Shown piece after piece: positions 44,038 through 52,743 of a DNA stretch of 64,000 bases. Where the stretch lies: NCBI GenBank assembly GCA_022841625.1, contig JALHRD010000009.1, forward strand, positions 99,645 through 163,644, read 5' to 3'. How positions within the stretch are numbered: position 1 is the stretch's first letter; every line of letters starts with the position of its first letter. This DNA is from Xanthobacteraceae bacterium. GTDB taxonomy: Bacteria > Pseudomonadota > Alphaproteobacteria > Rhizobiales > Xanthobacteraceae. The notes below the pieces were generated by a model. That model searched no databases. It had not been told where the DNA came from and saw only the letters and a list, made by a program, of their open reading frames with translations. Both the position numbers and the translations under genes were made by a program.

Positions 44038-45609
44038 CTATGCGTGGCCGTTGGAGGCGTGGCGCGGGCGGAAGGCGTCGATCAGCAATGGATTGATCCC
44101 GCGGCCGGCCAAGGCCTGCTGAATTCCGGCGGGATTGCTGGCGGAGCCGGCCAGCCGCTGGCCGGTGAGGGGGTTTGGCAGCGCCGCCAAGGTTGCCCCA
44201 GGATCGATCATAGCAATCGTGTCCTGCAATTCGCGCATCAGGAAGCGATAGCCGCCGACGCTGATCATGCCGGTGGGTGGGGCGCTCACCACCAACGGGG
44301 TGTTGCCCTGGTCGCTCCAGCAGGCAAAGCCGGTGTCGACGAAGCCGCTGGTCGACACTTTCATATGCGCCAGGGGCGTGCGTTCCACGCCCGGCGGAAA
44401 CGCTGCGCGCGGAACCATCGGACCGCGCATGGCGACGGTGCCACTGGCGGTGGCGCGGATTTCCCCGACAATAACGCCGCCTTTGTTGCCGCGCGGCACC
44501 GCGATCGGACCGAATGGCACCGCGCCGGGCCGCCCGCCGGGGGCCCGGCGGGACGCCACCAGGCCGGTTTCGCCAAACACCTGGACGTCGATCAGATCGG
44601 TCTTGGTCTCGCCGCGCCAGGATTGCGAGCGCGCCAGCCGCTCGGGTGACGGCCACACCGCAATGATGCTGCGCAGACCGGGACCGAGCGGCACCGTGCC
44701 GGCGTCGACCATCGGCGCGACCATGGTGCCCGGCAATATCAGGGTATCGACCGGCAGCGCGCGTTGCTGGCCGGCGAAAACTTCAAGATCGAACGGATGG
44801 TGCAGCGCCAGCGTGCCGCCGATCAGCAGCCAAGGCAATACGGCGGTCGCGAAGCCGGCGAAGGATGTCAATGCCAGGGTGGTGAGGATGGTGGCATGTT
44901 GCTTGAATCGGCCTTCCAGCAAGACCGCCAGGCCGCCGGCTGCCAATTCGGCATGGCTGCGCGCGACCGGCACCAGTCCGTCGGGGCCGAGCTCCCAGGT
45001 GACAATGGCGAGATGCGCGGCCGGGCCGGGCGGATAGGGGCGCTCGTCGGGCGGCGGCAGCGGGTCGAGCGTCTCGACCGTGAACAGATCGCCGAGCGCG
45101 ATGAAACCGTCGGGTGGATTCTTTCCGAAGCCGCAGACAAAGCGGATCTGGAAGGTTTCCGCTGCGACTTGCAGCGCATCGTCATACTGATTGTGCTTGC
45201 CCACGCGGCCACTGACGATCAAGGCGCTGGCGCCGGCGCGGCTGAGCGCGCTCGCAAGATCGGCGCGGCGCCACAGCAATGGCAGCGGCATGGCAATCAT
45301 GCCGGCGCGAAGCACCGCGAGAAAGGTCAACACGCTTTCGATGGTATTGGCGAGCTGCAGACCGACGAATGCATCGGAGCGCAAGCCGATCCGGCGCAAA
45401 CGCCCGGCGATCGCCGAGATCACGCGATCGGCCTGCGCATAAGTGAGGGCGCGCGGCGAACAACCGGTCAAGCGTTCGCAATTGGGCGGATCGATCAGCG
45501 CCAGCGCATCGGGGCGCTCTGCCGCCGCCCGGCGGAACAGATCGTCAAGGGTCGAGCGCCCACCAATACCCGTGGCGCTGGGTCTTCCATTGGGGTCGCC
45601 AAGGATCAC
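44038..45609 (-). CDS. Degenerate ANL-family (AMP-binding) protein
   Basis: The 523-residue protein has the overall layout of acyl-CoA synthetases/AMP ligases: LDDLFRRAAAERPDALALIDP, VGLQLANTIESVLTFLAVLRAGMIAMPLPLLWR, and a C-terminal subdomain starting MISVGGYRFLMRELQDTI. However, the P-loop motif T-S-G-T-T-G-x-P-K is not present; the aligned place reads VTWELGPDGLVPVAR, and the C-terminal catalytic Lys motif is absent. It is probably not an adenylating enzyme. The start is GTG 45609 with GAGG upstream. It lies 10 bases after an oligopeptide-type solute-binding gene in the same operon, an uncommon partner. Confidence 0.75.
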   Translation of the reverse strand: MILGDPNGRPSATGIGGRSTLDDLFRRAAAERPDALALIDPPNCERLTGCSPRALTYAQADRVISAIAGRLRRIGLRSDAFVGLQLANTIESVLTFLAVLRAGMIAMPLPLLWRRADLASALSRAGASALIVSGRVGKHNQYDDALQVAAETFQIRFVCGFGKNPPDGFIALGDLFTVETLDPLPPPDERPYPPGPAAHLAIVTWELGPDGLVPVARSHAELAAGGLAVLLEGRFKQHATILTTLALTSFAGFATAVLPWLLIGGTLALHHPFDLEVFAGQQRALPVDTLILPGTMVAPMVDAGTVPLGPGLRSIIAVWPSPERLARSQSWRGETKTDLIDVQVFGETGLVASRRAPGGRPGAVPFGPIAVPRGNKGGVIVGEIRATASGTVAMRGPMVPRAAFPPGVERTPLAHMKVSTSGFVDTGFACWSDQGNTPLVVSAPPTGMISVGGYRFLMRELQDTIAMIDPGATLAALPNPLTGQRLAGSASNPAGIQQALAGRGINPLLIDAFRPRHASNGHA

Positions 45610-45619
45610 GGTGCCTGCC

Positions 45620-47485
45620 TCATTGCGGTTGCTGCCACCAAGTTTCGGGAATCAGTCCCGACCGGGAGGTTACGTCGGGTCGCCCGACCTTTGTCCAGCG
45701 GGCGAGCCATTGATCCGGTGGATGAAACAGCGGAACGGTGTAAAACCCCGACATCAGCAGCCGGTCGAGTGCGCGCACGGCGGCAACCACCCCGGCGCGG
45801 TCCTGCGCTTTGAGCAGGGCGTCGATCATGGCGTCGACGGCGGGGCTCTTGACGCCCATATAATTGCGGCTGCCGTTGGAATCGGCGGCTTCCGCACTCC
45901 AGTAGAATGCCTGTTCGTTGCCGGGCGAGAGCGACTGATCCCAGCGCGTGGAAATCATCTCGAAATCGAAAGCGATACGCCGCGTTTCGAACTGCACGGC
46001 ATCGACCGGACGCAGGCGAACCGTGATGCCGGCGCGCTTGAGCTGGCTGGCAAACAGCAACGCAATGCGCTCCTCGTCCATGGCATCGTTGCGGGACGCG
46101 ACCATGATCTCAAAGCTGAACGGCCGGCCGGTCTTGCGCTCGACCAATTCGGCGCCGCGCAATTCGTAGCCGGCCTCGGCAAACAAACTCAACGCGCGCC
46201 GCAGTTGCGCGCGATCGCGGCCGGACCCATCGCTGATTAACGGAGACCACGTGCCGGCCAGAATGTCGGCGCGCACCGCGCCGGGAAAGGGCGCCAGCAG
46301 GGCGCGTTCGCGCGCATCCGCCGGCCGGCCGTGGGCCGACAGCTCCGAACCCTCAAAATAGCTCGCGGTCCGCCGATAAAGACCGAAGAAGACGTTCTTG
46401 TTGAGCCATTCGAAATCGAACAGCGTGGCGATCGCCTCGCGCACGCGGGCATCGGCAAACACCGGCCGGCGGGTATTGAATACGAAATAAAAGCTCGGTT
46501 TGGGCCATTCGCTGGTGTGGGTCTCGCGCACCACCTGGCCGCCACGCAAAGCGGGAAAGTCATAGCCCTGTTGCCAGCGCGCGGGATCGCTCTCCCGGCG
46601 CACATCGATCAGGCCGCGCTTGAAGGCTTCGTGCAGGGAATTCGGATCGCGATAAAAATCGTAGCGGATTTCATCAAAATTCCAGAAGCCGCGATTGACC
46701 GCCAGCGCGCTGCCCCAATAGTTCGGGTTGCGCACCAAGGTCAGGCTGCGGCCCTGATCGACCTTGCCGATGACATAGGGGCCGCTGCCGATGATCGGCT
46801 TGAGGGTGGTCTCCTCAAAGGTTGCAGGGTCGAGCGCGTGCTTCGGCAATACCGGCATCAGGCCGAGGATCAGCGGCAATTCGCGATCGTCGCCGGGAAG
46901 ATCGAAGCGGACGGCGTTGGTTCCGATCGCCTGCGCCTTGGTGACCTTGCTGTAATAGATCCGGTGATTGGGCCGGCCCTGGTCGCGCAGGATTTGCCAG
47001 GAGAACAGCACATCGTCGACCGTGATCGACCGGCCGTCGGAAAACCGCGCGGCCGGATCGAGCTCGAACGTCACATAGCGGCGGGCGTTGTCGGTCGTGA
47101 CGCGGCGCGCGATCAAGCCATAGAGCGTGAATGGCTCATCAAAATTGCGCGCCATCAGGCTCTCGACGACATGGCCGGCAATGACGAACGGGCCGCCCGG
47201 TGACCGCAAGCCGGTGGGCGACAGACCCTTGATGGTGAACGGGTTGAGATTGTCGAAACTGCCCAATACGCCCTGCACCAGCCGGCCGCCTTTGGGCGCC
47301 GCCGGATTGGCATAGCGAAAATGCGAAAATCCTTCCGGCAAGGCCGGTTCGCCATGCATGGCAATGGCGTGCCGCGCCGCCCCCTCGGTCCAACCCGGCG
47401 TATTTGCCAATGCAATCGCCGCCGCGAGCGCCGCCGCGAGGGCTGGCCGGCGCGGCCACCATGGAAGAGGGGCGAGAATGCTCAT
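45620..47485 (-). CDS. Periplasmic solute-binding protein, family 5 (YejA-like)
   Basis: The 621-residue protein has a signal peptide (residues 1-33) and the ABC extracellular solute-binding family 5 fold. Its start, MHGEPALPEGFSHFRYANPAAPKGGRLVQGVLGSFDNLNPF, closely follows the YejA pattern, and later SEF5 motifs include DPAARFSDGRSITVDDVLFSWQIL and SGPYVIGKVDQGRSLTLVRNPNYWG. YejA-type receptors bring in oligopeptides or microcin-like compounds with the YejBEF permease, which is not encoded here. The gene sits at the start of a two-gene operon with the degenerate ANL protein. A longer-than-average length (600+) fits this subgroup. Confidence 0.9.
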   Translation of the reverse strand: MSILAPLPWWPRRPALAAALAAAIALANTPGWTEGAARHAIAMHGEPALPEGFSHFRYANPAAPKGGRLVQGVLGSFDNLNPFTIKGLSPTGLRSPGGPFVIAGHVVESLMARNFDEPFTLYGLIARRVTTDNARRYVTFELDPAARFSDGRSITVDDVLFSWQILRDQGRPNHRIYYSKVTKAQAIGTNAVRFDLPGDDRELPLILGLMPVLPKHALDPATFEETTLKPIIGSGPYVIGKVDQGRSLTLVRNPNYWGSALAVNRGFWNFDEIRYDFYRDPNSLHEAFKRGLIDVRRESDPARWQQGYDFPALRGGQVVRETHTSEWPKPSFYFVFNTRRPVFADARVREAIATLFDFEWLNKNVFFGLYRRTASYFEGSELSAHGRPADARERALLAPFPGAVRADILAGTWSPLISDGSGRDRAQLRRALSLFAEAGYELRGAELVERKTGRPFSFEIMVASRNDAMDEERIALLFASQLKRAGITVRLRPVDAVQFETRRIAFDFEMISTRWDQSLSPGNEQAFYWSAEAADSNGSRNYMGVKSPAVDAMIDALLKAQDRAGVVAAVRALDRLLMSGFYTVPLFHPPDQWLARWTKVGRPDVTSRSGLIPETWWQQPQ

Positions 47486-47766
47486 GGTCGCGGGGTCAGG
47501 CTCCGGCGCAATCGATCGAATCCAAAGTCCGGTCGGACGAACAATGACTTACCTTGGGCCGGTCAAGGTGCTTTCAAAAGCCGACCGGCTGCGTTATCAC
47601 CACCATTCGCTGGGGTTTTCCACTTTCTGGGGCAAGATTCCGGCAATTTACGCGACTGCTGGCGTCACGCTGTTGCCGTATTTAGTGCCGACACAGCCCC
47701 GTTAGGGGGCGACCGTGCGATCCGGCCCCGCGTGCGCTGTCGGAACGGTCAAAACAGAGGATCAAC

Positions 47767-48483
47767 ATGTCTAATTGGACCGTGTCTGCGCTGGTTCGTC
47801 CGGCGGCCTGTGCCTTTGCGCTCGCGCTGATTGCTGCGTTCGCCATGGTCGCGCCTGGAACGAATTCTTTCGCCGAGGAAAAGAAACCCGCGCCGGCCGC
47901 GCCAAAGCCCAAACCGACCCCGAAGGCCGACCCTAAAACGCAGCAGCCGCAGGGTACGCCGGAATTGCCGCCGCTGGTGTTCTCGCCCTGGACCAAATTC
48001 TGCCTGAAGGGGGACGCCAAGCCCAAGCAGGCCTGCTTCACCGGCAAGGACGGCCGGGTCGAAACCGGCCAGCCGGTGGTCGTGGCAGTGCTGATCGAGC
48101 CGGAAGGCGAACGCAAGATCCTGCGCATCACGCTGCCGCTCGGCATGTTGCTGATGCACGGCACCCGCGTGATCATCGACCAGGGCCAACCGATGACGGC
48201 GCCATTTGTGATCTGTTTCAACAATGGCTGCTTGGCCGACTATGAAGCCAGCGAAGAACTCGTCAACAATATGAAGCGCGGCAAGGGCCTGGCGGTGCAG
48301 GCCTTCAACGGCGCCGGCACGCCGATTACGCTGGTGTTGCCGCTCGACGATTTTGCCAAGGCCTATGACGGACCGCCGAGCGATCCGGAGAAAGTCGAGA
48401 AAGAGCAGGAAGCGCTTCAGAGGCAAATGGAGCAGCGCGCCGAGGAACTGCGCAAGAAACTCGAATCCGGCCAGAAGAAGTAA
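47767..48483 (+). CDS. Invasion-associated locus B (IalB) family secreted protein
   Basis: The 238-residue protein starts at ATG 47767 after AGAGGA and has a signal peptide (about residues 1-36, ending near SFAEEKK). A Lys/Pro-rich linker (37-65) leads to an IalB-type beta-rich domain: FSPWTKFCLKGD, KQACFTGKDGRVETGQPVVVAVLIEPEGERKILRITLPLGMLL, and FVICFNNGCLADYEAS, with four conserved Cys. The C-terminal 50 residues are a charged coiled coil (EKVEKEQEALQRQMEQRAEELRKKLESGQKK). The name comes from Bartonella; in soil Rhizobiales the family is common and has no proven role in invasion. A palindromic repeat lies just after the stop. Confidence 0.88.
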   Translation: MSNWTVSALVRPAACAFALALIAAFAMVAPGTNSFAEEKKPAPAAPKPKPTPKADPKTQQPQGTPELPPLVFSPWTKFCLKGDAKPKQACFTGKDGRVETGQPVVVAVLIEPEGERKILRITLPLGMLLMHGTRVIIDQGQPMTAPFVICFNNGCLADYEASEELVNNMKRGKGLAVQAFNGAGTPITLVLPLDDFAKAYDGPPSDPEKVEKEQEALQRQMEQRAEELRKKLESGQKK

Positions 48484-48492
48484 CCGACGCTC

Positions 48493-48564
48493 GTGTGGCG
48501 GTTCAGAAGTCCGCTACATTCTCGCGGCGAGTCCGAATAGCGGACTTCTGAACCAAAGCCACAC
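48493..48564. repeat. Palindromic repeat element, hairpin 1 of a pair
   Basis: GTGTGGC followed by GGTTCAGAAGTCCGCTA (48493-48516) pairs with TAGCGGACTTCTGAACC plus GCCACAC (48538-48564), with AAA inserted in the right arm. This is the same outer arm / short A or T insertion / inner arm plan as the hairpins at 993-1158, with different inner-arm sequence. Confidence 0.8.
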
Positions 48565-48580
48565 TAGACTCAATGAGTTG

Positions 48581-48650
48581 CTAGTGTTCTTCGATTCCGA
48601 AGTTCGTAAACGAGGCTGCCGCAAAATGATACGAACTTCGGGACACCTAG
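48581..48650. repeat. Palindromic repeat element, hairpin 2 of a pair
   Basis: CTAGTGTTC...CGAAGTTCGTA on the left pairs with TACGAACTTCG...ACACCTAG on the right (48629-48650). It lies 16 bases after hairpin 1, joined by ACTAG...GTTGCTAGTG, as in the pair at 993-1158 (ACTAG...CTTGCTAGTG). Confidence 0.75.
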
Positions 48651-48838
48651 AGCGTTTTGCGATAAGGTTGAATCGGTCTCTCCTCCGTCATGCCCGGCCT
48701 CGTGCCGGGCATCCACGTTTTTCGTGCCGCAACGAAGACGTGGATGGCCGGGACATCAGGGCGTTTACGCCCGTCTTCGACGGGCTATGCCCGGCCATGA
48801 CGATGGAAACAGGTCAACGTTATCGCAAAATGCTCTAG
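48647..48838. repeat. Composite palindromic intergenic element
   Basis: Outer arms CTAGAGCGTTTTGCGATAA (48647-48665) and its complement TTATCGCAAAATGCTCTAG (48820-48838) match at 18 of 19 bases. Inside, CGTCATGCCCGG (48686) is mirrored by CCGGCCATGACG (48791-48802), CATCCACGTTTTTCGT by ACGAAGACGTGGATG, and GGGCGTTTACGCCC forms a small hairpin. The last resembles the mosaic elements common in Bradyrhizobium-like genomes. Beyond these repeats I see no gene in 48484-48970. Confidence 0.75.
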
Positions 48839-48970
48839 TCATCGTCAAATTTGCAACGGGGCGCGCGCGAATGCGCCTCGTTTGCGTTTCTGCGTCACGT
48901 GCATTTCAGGCGTGTGTGGCTCGCGTTTAACGCCGAAGCGTTCGCTATCGCCGCGTCAGTTCAATACGGC

Positions 48971-49303
48971 TCAGTTCAGCATGGCGTTGCGCCGCCGATA
49001 GCTGCCGCGGTCATCTTTTTCGAAAATCTCCGCCACCTGCGGATGCCGCACCGGTTCGCCGGAACTATCCGGCAACAGATTTTGCTCAGACACATAGGCG
49101 ACGTATTCGGTTTCATCGTTCTCGGCGTAGAGATGATAGAACGGCTGGTCCTTGCGCGGCCGCCGCTCCGCCGGGATCGACTGATACCAGGCTTCGGTAT
49201 TGGAAAATTCCGGATCGATATCGAACACGACACCGCGAAATGGAAACAGCCGGTGGCGAACGACCTGACCGATCTGGAATTTGGCTGTATGGGTCTTTTT
49301 CAT
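48971..49303 (-). CDS. hspQ: Heat shock protein HspQ
   Basis: HspQ (YccV family) is a small hemimethylated-DNA-binding and Lon-adaptor protein. The 110-residue product matches the family over its length: FQIGQVVRHRLFPFRGVVFDIDPEFSNTEAWYQSIP, then PFYHLYAENDETEYVAYVSEQNLLPD and the C-terminal VRHPQVAEIFEKDDRGSYRRR. ATG 49303 is preceded by a plausible AAA-rich site. It is a cytoplasmic protein. It is followed by the composite repeat in the gap to the IalB gene and lies upstream on the minus strand next to the Bug pair. Confidence 0.92.
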   Translation of the reverse strand: MKKTHTAKFQIGQVVRHRLFPFRGVVFDIDPEFSNTEAWYQSIPAERRPRKDQPFYHLYAENDETEYVAYVSEQNLLPDSSGEPVRHPQVAEIFEKDDRGSYRRRNAMLN

Positions 49304-49380
49304 GACGCCACGTGATAGCCGAAATCGAAACGTCCTGCACCCTAATTACTTTGTCGGCAGGGTGGGACGATCGAGTTCAA

Positions 49381-50352
49381 TTATGGGATCGTTACATTGG
49401 CTTCTTTGATGACGCCGCCCCAAAGCGTGGTCTCTTCGGCGAAGAATTTGGCGGCGTCGGCGGGTGCACCAATCATTGGATCGAGCCGCAATTCGCGCAG
49501 GCGTTTGTCGACATCGGGACGTTTGAGGATTTCGATCACGTCCCGATTGATCCGCGACGCCAGGCTCGCCGGCAATTTCGGCGGACCGACCATGGCGAAC
49601 CAAGTGATCGATCGGAACCCGGCAAAACCGGATTCCGCAATGGTCGGCAGATCCTTGACCGCCGCAACCCGCTCCGGGCTTGCCACCGCCATGATTCTGA
49701 TCTTGCCGCCTTGGTAAAGCGGCACCGACGTCGCCAGCGTGTCGAAGAACAGATCGATGTGGCCGGCGATCAGATCGTTGAGCGCGGGCGCAGCGCCGCG
49801 ATACGGCACATGCACCATCTTGATGCCGGCGCGCACTTCCAATTGCGCGCCGCTCAGATGCGCTGTGGAACCCGGGCCTTGCGACGCATAAGTGACCTTG
49901 CCGGCATTGGTCGTGGCGTAAGCCACGAGTTCCTTGACGGTCTTGGCCGGAAGATCGTTCCGCACCGCCAACACATTCGGAATCTTTGCCAACAAAGAAA
50001 CCGGCACAAATTGTCCCGGCTGATAGCCGATATCGCGGTACAGCAGATTGGCGACGGTCAAGGGCAGCGGTGGGCTGACCAACAGCGTGTAGCCGTCGGC
50101 GGTCGCGCGCGCCGCCTGTTCGGCGCCGGCATTGAGGCCGCGGGCGTTATTCTCGACAATGACCGGCTGGCCCCATTTTTGCGCGAGCTGCTCGGCGACC
50201 AGCCGTGCCAGCGCATCGGTGGTCGAGCCGGCCGGCGAAGGCACCACCAGCGTCACCCGTCGAGACGGATAGGCGTCCTGTGCCGGCGCCGCGCCGACAC
50301 CGAGAATTGCGGCGCACAGTCCGGCCGCGAGCAGCGCGCTTATGCGTGTCAT
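49381..50352 (-). CDS. TctC/Bug family periplasmic solute receptor
   Basis: The 323-residue protein starts at ATG 50352 (GGGAAAG upstream); an in-frame TTG four codons earlier is less likely. The signal peptide (about 1-22) ends near APAQ-DAYPS. Family motifs are YPSRRVTLVVPSPAGSTTDALARLVAEQL, NARGLNAGAEQAARATADGYTLLVSPPLPLTV and VPYRGAAPALNDLIAGHIDLFFDTLATSVPLYQGGKIRIM. It lies 18 bases downstream of another Bug gene and completes a second tandem pair in the window. No permease genes accompany it. Ligand unknown. Confidence 0.92.
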   Translation of the reverse strand: MTRISALLAAGLCAAILGVGAAPAQDAYPSRRVTLVVPSPAGSTTDALARLVAEQLAQKWGQPVIVENNARGLNAGAEQAARATADGYTLLVSPPLPLTVANLLYRDIGYQPGQFVPVSLLAKIPNVLAVRNDLPAKTVKELVAYATTNAGKVTYASQGPGSTAHLSGAQLEVRAGIKMVHVPYRGAAPALNDLIAGHIDLFFDTLATSVPLYQGGKIRIMAVASPERVAAVKDLPTIAESGFAGFRSITWFAMVGPPKLPASLASRINRDVIEILKRPDVDKRLRELRLDPMIGAPADAAKFFAEETTLWGGVIKEANVTIP

Positions 50353-50370
50353 GATCTTTCCCAATGTCTG

Positions 50371-51348
50371 CTATTGCGGCTGAATATTCGCCTGCTTGAT
50401 GACCCGTCCCCACAATTGGGTTTCCTCGCCGAAGAACTTGGCCACAGCGTCGCGCGACCAGGTCACCGGATTCATTTGAATGCCGCGGACGCGTTCGGCA
50501 ACGTCCTTGCGCCCAAGGATTTCGTTGACGTCGCGATTGATCCGGTCGGCGAGCGCGGCCGGCATGCCGGGCGGCGCGGTCATCGCATACCAGGTCACCG
50601 CGCGATAGCCCGGCAGCGTTTCCGCGACGGTCGGAATTTCCGGGAACTCGCCAACGCGTTCGGCTGTGCCGGTGGCGACGATTTTCACGCGGCCTTCGCG
50701 GTGCAGCGGCAGCGCGGTGGTCGGCGTATCGAACATCAGGTCGACATGACCGGCGATAATGTCGTTCACCGCCGGACTCAAGCCACGATAGGGCACCAGC
50801 GTGGTGGTAATCCCGCCCAGCATTTCAAGCTGCACGGTCGCGAGGTGTCCGACCGAGCCGACGCCGGGCGTGGCCGCCGTGACCTTGCCGGGCGCGGCCT
50901 TGGCGCGCGCGATCAAGTCCTTGACGGTGGCGCCCTCGAAATTTTTGCGCAGCACCAAGACATAAGGGCCGGTCGCCAATAATGCGATCGATGTCCAACG
51001 CGCCGGATCGAACGGCATGTCCTTGTAGAGGAAGGCGTTGGTCGCAATCGGTCCCGGCGATGCGATCATCATCGTATATCCGTCGGTGGCGGCTTTGAAC
51101 ACTTGTGCCGCGCCGGTATTGCCGGCCGCGCCGCCGATATTCTCGACCACCACCGGCTGTCCCCATTTGCGGCTGAGCTGGTCGGCCACCAGCCGACCAA
51201 TGGTGTCGGTGCCGCCGCCGGCCGGGTAGGGGATCACAATCCGCACCGCGCGATTGGGGAACGTATCCTGCGCGTCTGCCTCCTGCGCAATCGCGCAACC
51301 GGCGAGCCACATAGCCAGCCCTGCCGTCAAACACCTGCCCGCTTGCAT
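50371..51348 (-). CDS. TctC/Bug family solute receptor, possible lipoprotein
   Basis: The start is ATG 51348 (CGGGAGAGACCG upstream) for a 325-residue protein; the frame extends to 51522 but that lead is Pro/Arg-rich and lacks the family pattern. The N-terminus reads MWLAGCAIA, and LAGC is a lipobox, so the protein may be a lipoprotein rather than a free receptor. Core motifs include FPNRAVRIVIPYPAGGGTDTIGRLVADQLS, ENIGGAAGNTGAAQVFKAATDGYTMM and VPYRGLSPAVNDIIAGHVDLMFDTP. It is the upstream gene of a two-receptor operon, 134 bases from the divergent acyl-CoA dehydrogenase-type gene. Confidence 0.9.
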   Translation of the reverse strand: MQAGRCLTAGLAMWLAGCAIAQEADAQDTFPNRAVRIVIPYPAGGGTDTIGRLVADQLSRKWGQPVVVENIGGAAGNTGAAQVFKAATDGYTMMIASPGPIATNAFLYKDMPFDPARWTSIALLATGPYVLVLRKNFEGATVKDLIARAKAAPGKVTAATPGVGSVGHLATVQLEMLGGITTTLVPYRGLSPAVNDIIAGHVDLMFDTPTTALPLHREGRVKIVATGTAERVGEFPEIPTVAETLPGYRAVTWYAMTAPPGMPAALADRINRDVNEILGRKDVAERVRGIQMNPVTWSRDAVAKFFGEETQLWGRVIKQANIQPQ

Positions 51349-51513
51349 CGGTCTCTCCCGTCGCCTGAGCGCATCAATCGGCGGAACCCGGAATGTTAAT
51401 GGAGGCCGCGGCCCGGCGCCAGCGTCGCCGCCGACATTGACCTTGCTCCATGCGATGCGGGATGCTGCCGCTTGACAATCGATTGGGGCAAGACCTTCGC
51501 TTGGAGCAGGACT

Positions 51514-52698
51514 TTGCAGCACAATAACACGACAATCGACTGGCTCGGGCGCGCACAGACGCTCACCCCCATCATTGCGGCTGCATCCGACCGCACGGAG
51601 CGTGACCGTCGTATTCCCGACGACGTCATCACCGCCATCGACGCTGCCGGTTTACCGCGGATGCTGATGCCGGTCGGGCTCGGCGGCGGCGCCGCCGACA
51701 TCATGACCTTCAACCGTGTCATCGAGACGGTTGCGGCGGCCGACGCCAGCACCGCCTGGTGCATGGCGCAGACGCTTGCGAGTTCCCATGCCGCGGGTTT
51801 CCTCGATCCGCAGATCGCCCGCGAAGTGTTCGGCGCGCCGCGCGCATTGGTGGCTTGGGGACCGCCCGGCGGCCCGACCCGGGCGCAGGCGGTCGACGGC
51901 GGCTACCGCGTCACCGGCAAATGGCGGTTTGCCAGTGGCAGCGCCAACGCCACCTGGATGGGCGGGCATTCCCAGGTCTATGAGCGCGACGCTACGCCGC
52001 GGCTCGATGGCGCCGGACGGCCGGTCATGCGCACCTTCTTATTCCGACCGGACCAGGCCACGATCCATGACACCTGGCATGTCCTCGGTTTGCGCGGCAC
52101 CGCCAGCAACGACTACGAAACCGCCGATCTGTTTGTGGCGGAGCCGTATTCCACCTGGCGCGACCAGGCCTCCGATCGGCGCGAGGCGGGGCCGCTTTAC
52201 AACATTCCATTGTTGACGCTTTACGGCATCGGCTTTTCCGGCGTCGCGCTTGGCATTGCCGACGCGAGCTTGCGCGCTTTTATGACACTGGCGCAAACCA
52301 AAAAACCCGGCGGCGGGCTCGGCACCCAGCAAGTGCTGCGCGACAATGCGGTGATTCAATCCAAGCTCGCCCAGGCGACCGGCCGTTTGAATGGCGCGCG
52401 CGCGCTGCTGCACGAAAGCCTGCGCGACATCTGGCAAACGTCGTCGAGCGCCGGCACATTTTCGCTGGCGCAACGCGCCATGCTGCGGGTCGCCATTACC
52501 GGCGCTATGGACAATGCGCGCGAAGTCGTCGACTTCGCCTATCATTCCGCCGGCACCACCGCGATCTTCCAGGGCAGCGCATTCGAACGCCGCTTCCGTG
52601 ATCTGCACACCGCGCTGGCGCAGGGCCAGGCGCATTTGTCGAATTTCGAATCCGCCGGGCAGGCGTTGTTTGGCGTCGAGCCGGCGCAACGATTGTAA
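51514..52698 (+). CDS. Acyl-CoA dehydrogenase-family flavoprotein
   Basis: From TTG 51514 (GGAGCAGG five bases upstream) the enzyme has 394 residues; the frame also opens at TTG 51472 but lacks a site there. The ACAD fold is clear: an N-terminal helical domain (TAIDAAGLPRMLMPVGLGGG), a middle beta domain (VTGKWRFASGSANATWMGGHSQV ... HVLGLRGTASNDYE), and the C-terminal helices (ALLHESLRDIWQ ... HSAGTTAIFQGSAFERRFRDLHTALAQGQAHLSNFESAG). The pattern is nearer to flavin-dependent monooxygenases of the HpaB/HsaA or desulfurisation type than to fatty-acid dehydrogenases. Substrate unknown; the divergent Bug pair suggests a catabolic role. Confidence 0.8.
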   Translation: MQHNNTTIDWLGRAQTLTPIIAAASDRTERDRRIPDDVITAIDAAGLPRMLMPVGLGGGAADIMTFNRVIETVAAADASTAWCMAQTLASSHAAGFLDPQIAREVFGAPRALVAWGPPGGPTRAQAVDGGYRVTGKWRFASGSANATWMGGHSQVYERDATPRLDGAGRPVMRTFLFRPDQATIHDTWHVLGLRGTASNDYETADLFVAEPYSTWRDQASDRREAGPLYNIPLLTLYGIGFSGVALGIADASLRAFMTLAQTKKPGGGLGTQQVLRDNAVIQSKLAQATGRLNGARALLHESLRDIWQTSSSAGTFSLAQRAMLRVAITGAMDNAREVVDFAYHSAGTTAIFQGSAFERRFRDLHTALAQGQAHLSNFESAGQALFGVEPAQRL

Positions 52699-52743
52699 TT
52701 GAAGAGTGAAGCCGCAAACCGATTATCTTCTTGGGAGACATAC

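Noticed and set aside
48484..48970. A CRISPR array in the repeat-rich gap
   Set aside because: The repeats are palindromes of different sequences, not direct repeats with unique spacers.
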